Assembly (NCBI GenBank): GCA_900099715.1
Contig: FMTG01000002.1
Span: 62,001 to 126,000, forward strand
Length of the DNA: 64,000 nucleotides
Source of the DNA: Ruminococcaceae bacterium YRB3002
GTDB lineage: Bacteria > Bacillota > Clostridia > Saccharofermentanales > Saccharofermentanaceae
Reading direction: 5' to 3'
Shown here: piece after piece, positions 61,762-64,000 of the stretch
Numbering within the stretch: position 1 is the stretch's first letter
Layout: each line of letters opens with the position of its first letter
Position numbers and translations under genes: made by a program
Notes under the pieces: generated by a model
What the model saw: the letters and a program-made list of their open reading frames with translations, nothing else
Told to the model about the DNA's origin: nothing
Database searches by the model: none

Positions 61762-62364
61762 ATGAAGATCTATGTAGATTATGATGATTGTCTGTGTGAG
61801 ACAGCAAGATCTTTCTCCAGAATTGCTGTGGAAATGTTCGGGAAGAATGTCCCTTATGAGGACATTAAGTATTTTGAACTTGACAGATCGTTCGACCTGG
61901 ACGAGGAACAGTATGAACGCTTTATGATGAGAGGGCACGAACCTGAGATTCTCCTCTCATATGAAGAGACCCCGGGAGCGTCAGATGTCATTAACGGGTG
62001 GATCTCACGCGGGCATGATATATCGGTAATAACCGGGCGCCCGTACAGTTCATATGAACCGTCACGCCAATGGCTCGATGACCACGGACTTCAGAAGGCC
62101 AAGTTGTATTGTCTCAACAAATACGGCAGGGACAGTTTTATCAGAAACAGCGATTTCAGTCTTGAGCTTGAGGACTACTATAAGATGGATTTTGATATTG
62201 CGGTGGAAGATTCGCCTAAGGCGTTCAGATTCTTTGAACATCTCCCGGAACTGAAAGTTCTGGTATTTGACAGACCCTGGAACAGGGAATGCGTTTTCCC
62301 GAATTCGAACTATACGAGATGCTGTGACTGGGCAAGCATAAGGAATGCCGTGAACCGGAATTAA
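61762..62364 (+). CDS. HAD-superfamily 5'-nucleotidase-like protein
   Basis: A 200-residue hydrolase-like protein. The N-terminal YVDYDDCLCETARSF holds the HAD nucleophile aspartates (DxD), VITGRPYSS is motif II-like and DIAVEDSPKAF carries the metal-binding acidic pair. It resembles NT5C-type (deoxy)nucleotidases and HAD proteins of that length. GGAAAC lies before the ATG. Substrate unknown. Confidence 0.75.
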   Translation: MKIYVDYDDCLCETARSFSRIAVEMFGKNVPYEDIKYFELDRSFDLDEEQYERFMMRGHEPEILLSYEETPGASDVINGWISRGHDISVITGRPYSSYEPSRQWLDDHGLQKAKLYCLNKYGRDSFIRNSDFSLELEDYYKMDFDIAVEDSPKAFRFFEHLPELKVLVFDRPWNRECVFPNSNYTRCCDWASIRNAVNRN

Positions 62365-62381
62365 TTGTTGGCAGGTGATTT

Positions 62382-62927
62382 ATGGAACTGATGGACGGCC
62401 GGCCGGAGAACTGCTGCGGGAGACTTGAAAGAGAGATCAGAACTTATGATCTTCTGGATAACCTTGGTATTTCTTATCAGCGGACTGACCATGAAGCCAC
62501 AGATACGATGGAGGAATGCAATGCGATTGATGCTATTCTCGGAGTCGTGATCTGTAAGAATCTCTTTCTCTGTAATAAACAACAGACCAGATTCTACCTT
62601 CTGATGATGCCGGGGAACAAAGCTTTCAAGACAAAGGAATTATCACATCAGATCGGTTCCTCGAGACTGTCTTTTGCTTCCCCGGAGAATATGTACAAAC
62701 ATCTCGGATTGGAACCCGGCTCTGTCAGCATAATGGGACTCATGAATGATCATGATGAACAGGTACAGCTGCTGATAGATGAAGATGTTCTGAAGGATGA
62801 GTATCTTGGATGTCACCCATGTGTCAATACATCCAGTCTGAAGATAAGAACCTCTGATATAATTGACAGATTCCTGCCTGCGACAGGGCATGAACCTGTA
62901 ATTGTTCATCTGACCGGTGATTCCTGA
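62382..62927 (+). CDS. YbaK/ProXp-type aminoacyl-tRNA deacylase
   Basis: A 181-residue trans-editing protein of the prolyl-tRNA synthetase-associated family. GISYQRTDHEATDTMEEC opens the domain, VICKNLFLCNKQQTRFYLLMMPGNK contains the conserved lysine region, and GSVSIMGLMNDHD is the conserved GxSxxG-like loop near the active site. It hydrolyses tRNA-Pro misloaded with Ala or Cys. GGCAGGTG precedes the start. Near-complete for the family. Confidence 0.87.
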   Translation: MELMDGRPENCCGRLEREIRTYDLLDNLGISYQRTDHEATDTMEECNAIDAILGVVICKNLFLCNKQQTRFYLLMMPGNKAFKTKELSHQIGSSRLSFASPENMYKHLGLEPGSVSIMGLMNDHDEQVQLLIDEDVLKDEYLGCHPCVNTSSLKIRTSDIIDRFLPATGHEPVIVHLTGDS

Positions 62928-62947
62928 ACTGAACTGTTGTTCAACAA

Positions 62948-62956
62948 TGGTATAAT
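62948..62956 (+). promoter_or_regulatory. Extended -10 element upstream of the final gene
   Basis: TGGTATAAT, about 24 bases before ATG 62980. The palindrome TTGTT-C-AACAA (62938-62948) lies next to it. Confidence 0.5.
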
Positions 62957-62979
62957 AGTATCGCAAAAGGAGATGTGAT

Positions 62980-64000
62980 ATGGCTTTTGCCTCAATGTTC
63001 ATCGTATTTATAGTATTGATCCTTATCGTTCTGGGAATCCAGTTTCTGGTCGGTCTTATTATGCTCATAATCGGGCTTGTTAACAGTAAGCGTGCCAAGA
63101 AGGTCTGGCCGGTCCTTCTCGATATCCTTGGTGTAGTGAATATGGTGCCGCTGATCGCCGCTATTGTCGGCACAGTATATTTTTATAACTGGTCGCAATA
63201 CAACAAGGAGCATATGCTCGAGAAGTATGATTCTGTACCCGAAGCCTGGATGAACGAATCTTTTATAACTGAGCAGCAGGCTGCAGGTCAGGCACTTAAT
63301 GCTCTTATCGCTGCAGCAAGCAGTGGGGACCGGGATGAATTTGTCGAGAATTTCTCTGAAGTAACACAGGAACGGGAAGATTTTGACGAGCTTATCGATG
63401 CTTTTATGGAGGAGTTCCCTGAAGGTCTTTCTTACGAGGGGTTTAAGCGTTCGACCGGAAGATCTCTCGGAACATCGGAAGGTTACGGGACAAGATCTGC
63501 CGATGCAACTTACCGTGGCAAATTTAACGGCGAGTGGTATTTTATCCGGATCAAATACTGTTATAACGGCGATTCTGATGATGAGATCGGTGTGTTTTAC
63601 CTGTCTATGATGAATCTGTCAGGAGAGGCAAACTATCAGTTCGGTGATACGGAATACAACAAGAATAATGATACCCTTTACCTGTATGCTTATATGCCCG
63701 GATCAGATGAGGTTAACGCCAGGATGATAAATAACTATCCTAAACTGTGGGAGGAATCTGACGGTCCTGTTCTGACTGCGGATGAGATGCGCGAAGTGCT
63801 TGCTGGCTATGATACACTGCAGGATGCGATAGATGCAGGTGCCATAGGTCATCCGAACTGTAATCCTCTCTATAACGGAGTTAACCTCCATGAGTATTAT
63901 TATGAGCTTCAGCCTGTTAACGGAGAACCCCGATATGCTTTCATACGCACATCAGGCGATTACGGCGCTGTGCAGGCAGCTTATGAATATACGGAGACTT
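62980..64000 (+). CDS. Membrane protein with DUF5104-like domain, 3' end missing
   Basis: The frame is open from ATG 62980 (AAAGGAGATG upstream) to the window edge, 340 codons without a stop. Residues 1-75 contain two hydrophobic segments (MAFASMFIVFIVLILIVLGI, then VPLIAAIVGTVYFYNW) that closely match the start of the ankyrin protein at 54882. A soluble domain follows (LNALIAAASSGDRDEFVENF, then YRGKFNGEWYFIRIKYCY) similar to the DUF5104-like lipoprotein at 40066. The remainder has NPLYNGVNLHEYYYEL. Function unknown. Confidence 0.7.
   Translation, partial: MAFASMFIVFIVLILIVLGIQFLVGLIMLIIGLVNSKRAKKVWPVLLDILGVVNMVPLIAAIVGTVYFYNWSQYNKEHMLEKYDSVPEAWMNESFITEQQAAGQALNALIAAASSGDRDEFVENFSEVTQEREDFDELIDAFMEEFPEGLSYEGFKRSTGRSLGTSEGYGTRSADATYRGKFNGEWYFIRIKYCYNGDSDDEIGVFYLSMMNLSGEANYQFGDTEYNKNNDTLYLYAYMPGSDEVNARMINNYPKLWEESDGPVLTADEMREVLAGYDTLQDAIDAGAIGHPNCNPLYNGVNLHEYYYELQPVNGEPRYAFIRTSGDYGAVQAAYEYTET

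Overview
The window reads as chromosome of a low-to-moderate GC Gram-positive anaerobe of class Clostridia, probably a gut or rumen member. The basis is a PolC-type replicative polymerase beside the pyrH-frr-uppS-cdsA-dxr-rseP-ispG cluster, the MEP isoprenoid route, an LTA-synthase-like sulfatase, a FeoB-associated cysteine-rich peptide, many lipoproteins, and a family 3 glycoside hydrolase with the reversed domain order reported from rumen Firmicutes. I cannot name genus or species from the sequence alone. No CRISPR array, rRNA operon, transposase or integrase is visible.

1-11.4 kb holds a partial sulfatase, a cytidylate-kinase-like protein, tRNA-Ala, clpX, a ROK sugar kinase, a radical SAM/SPASM protein followed by a Nif11-leader precursor (a RiPP cassette), valS, a membrane protein, and a lipoprotein-tagged class V PLP enzyme. 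11.4-14.6 kb is a minus-strand operon of response regulator, histidine kinase and pseudouridine synthase. 14.7-21.3 kb holds two related lipoproteins, an rRNA-methyltransferase-like protein, an RluA-type pseudouridine synthase, small membrane proteins, a LytTR regulator and a CPBP protein.

21.4-39.4 kb is a dense housekeeping block: pyrH, frr, uppS, cdsA, dxr, rseP, ispG, polC, priA, dapA, dapB, yajC and a membrane-anchored amidase-fold protein. It joins translation, isoprenoid and phospholipid synthesis, replication, the diaminopimelate pathway and secretion. ssrA (tmRNA) follows at 39.4-39.8 kb.

39.9-48 kb is AT-richer accessory DNA with decayed genes (two alpha/beta-hydrolase remnants and a GrpB stub), orphan small proteins and membrane proteins. 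48-64 kb carries many zinc-ribbon, GNAT, PAP2, MATE, CPBP, XRE and ankyrin genes, the GH3 enzyme, a HAD phosphatase, a YbaK-type deacylase and a membrane protein running off the end.

The observations I rate highest are: a PolC whose proofreading exonuclease domain has lost four of five catalytic residues; a Nif11-leader/zinc-ribbon-like RiPP precursor next to its probable radical SAM enzyme; a class V PLP enzyme apparently exported as a lipoprotein; an amidase-fold protein missing its catalytic glutamate; and a set of genes whose -10 box sits 6 to 8 bases before the ATG with no ribosome binding site, which suggests leaderless mRNAs.
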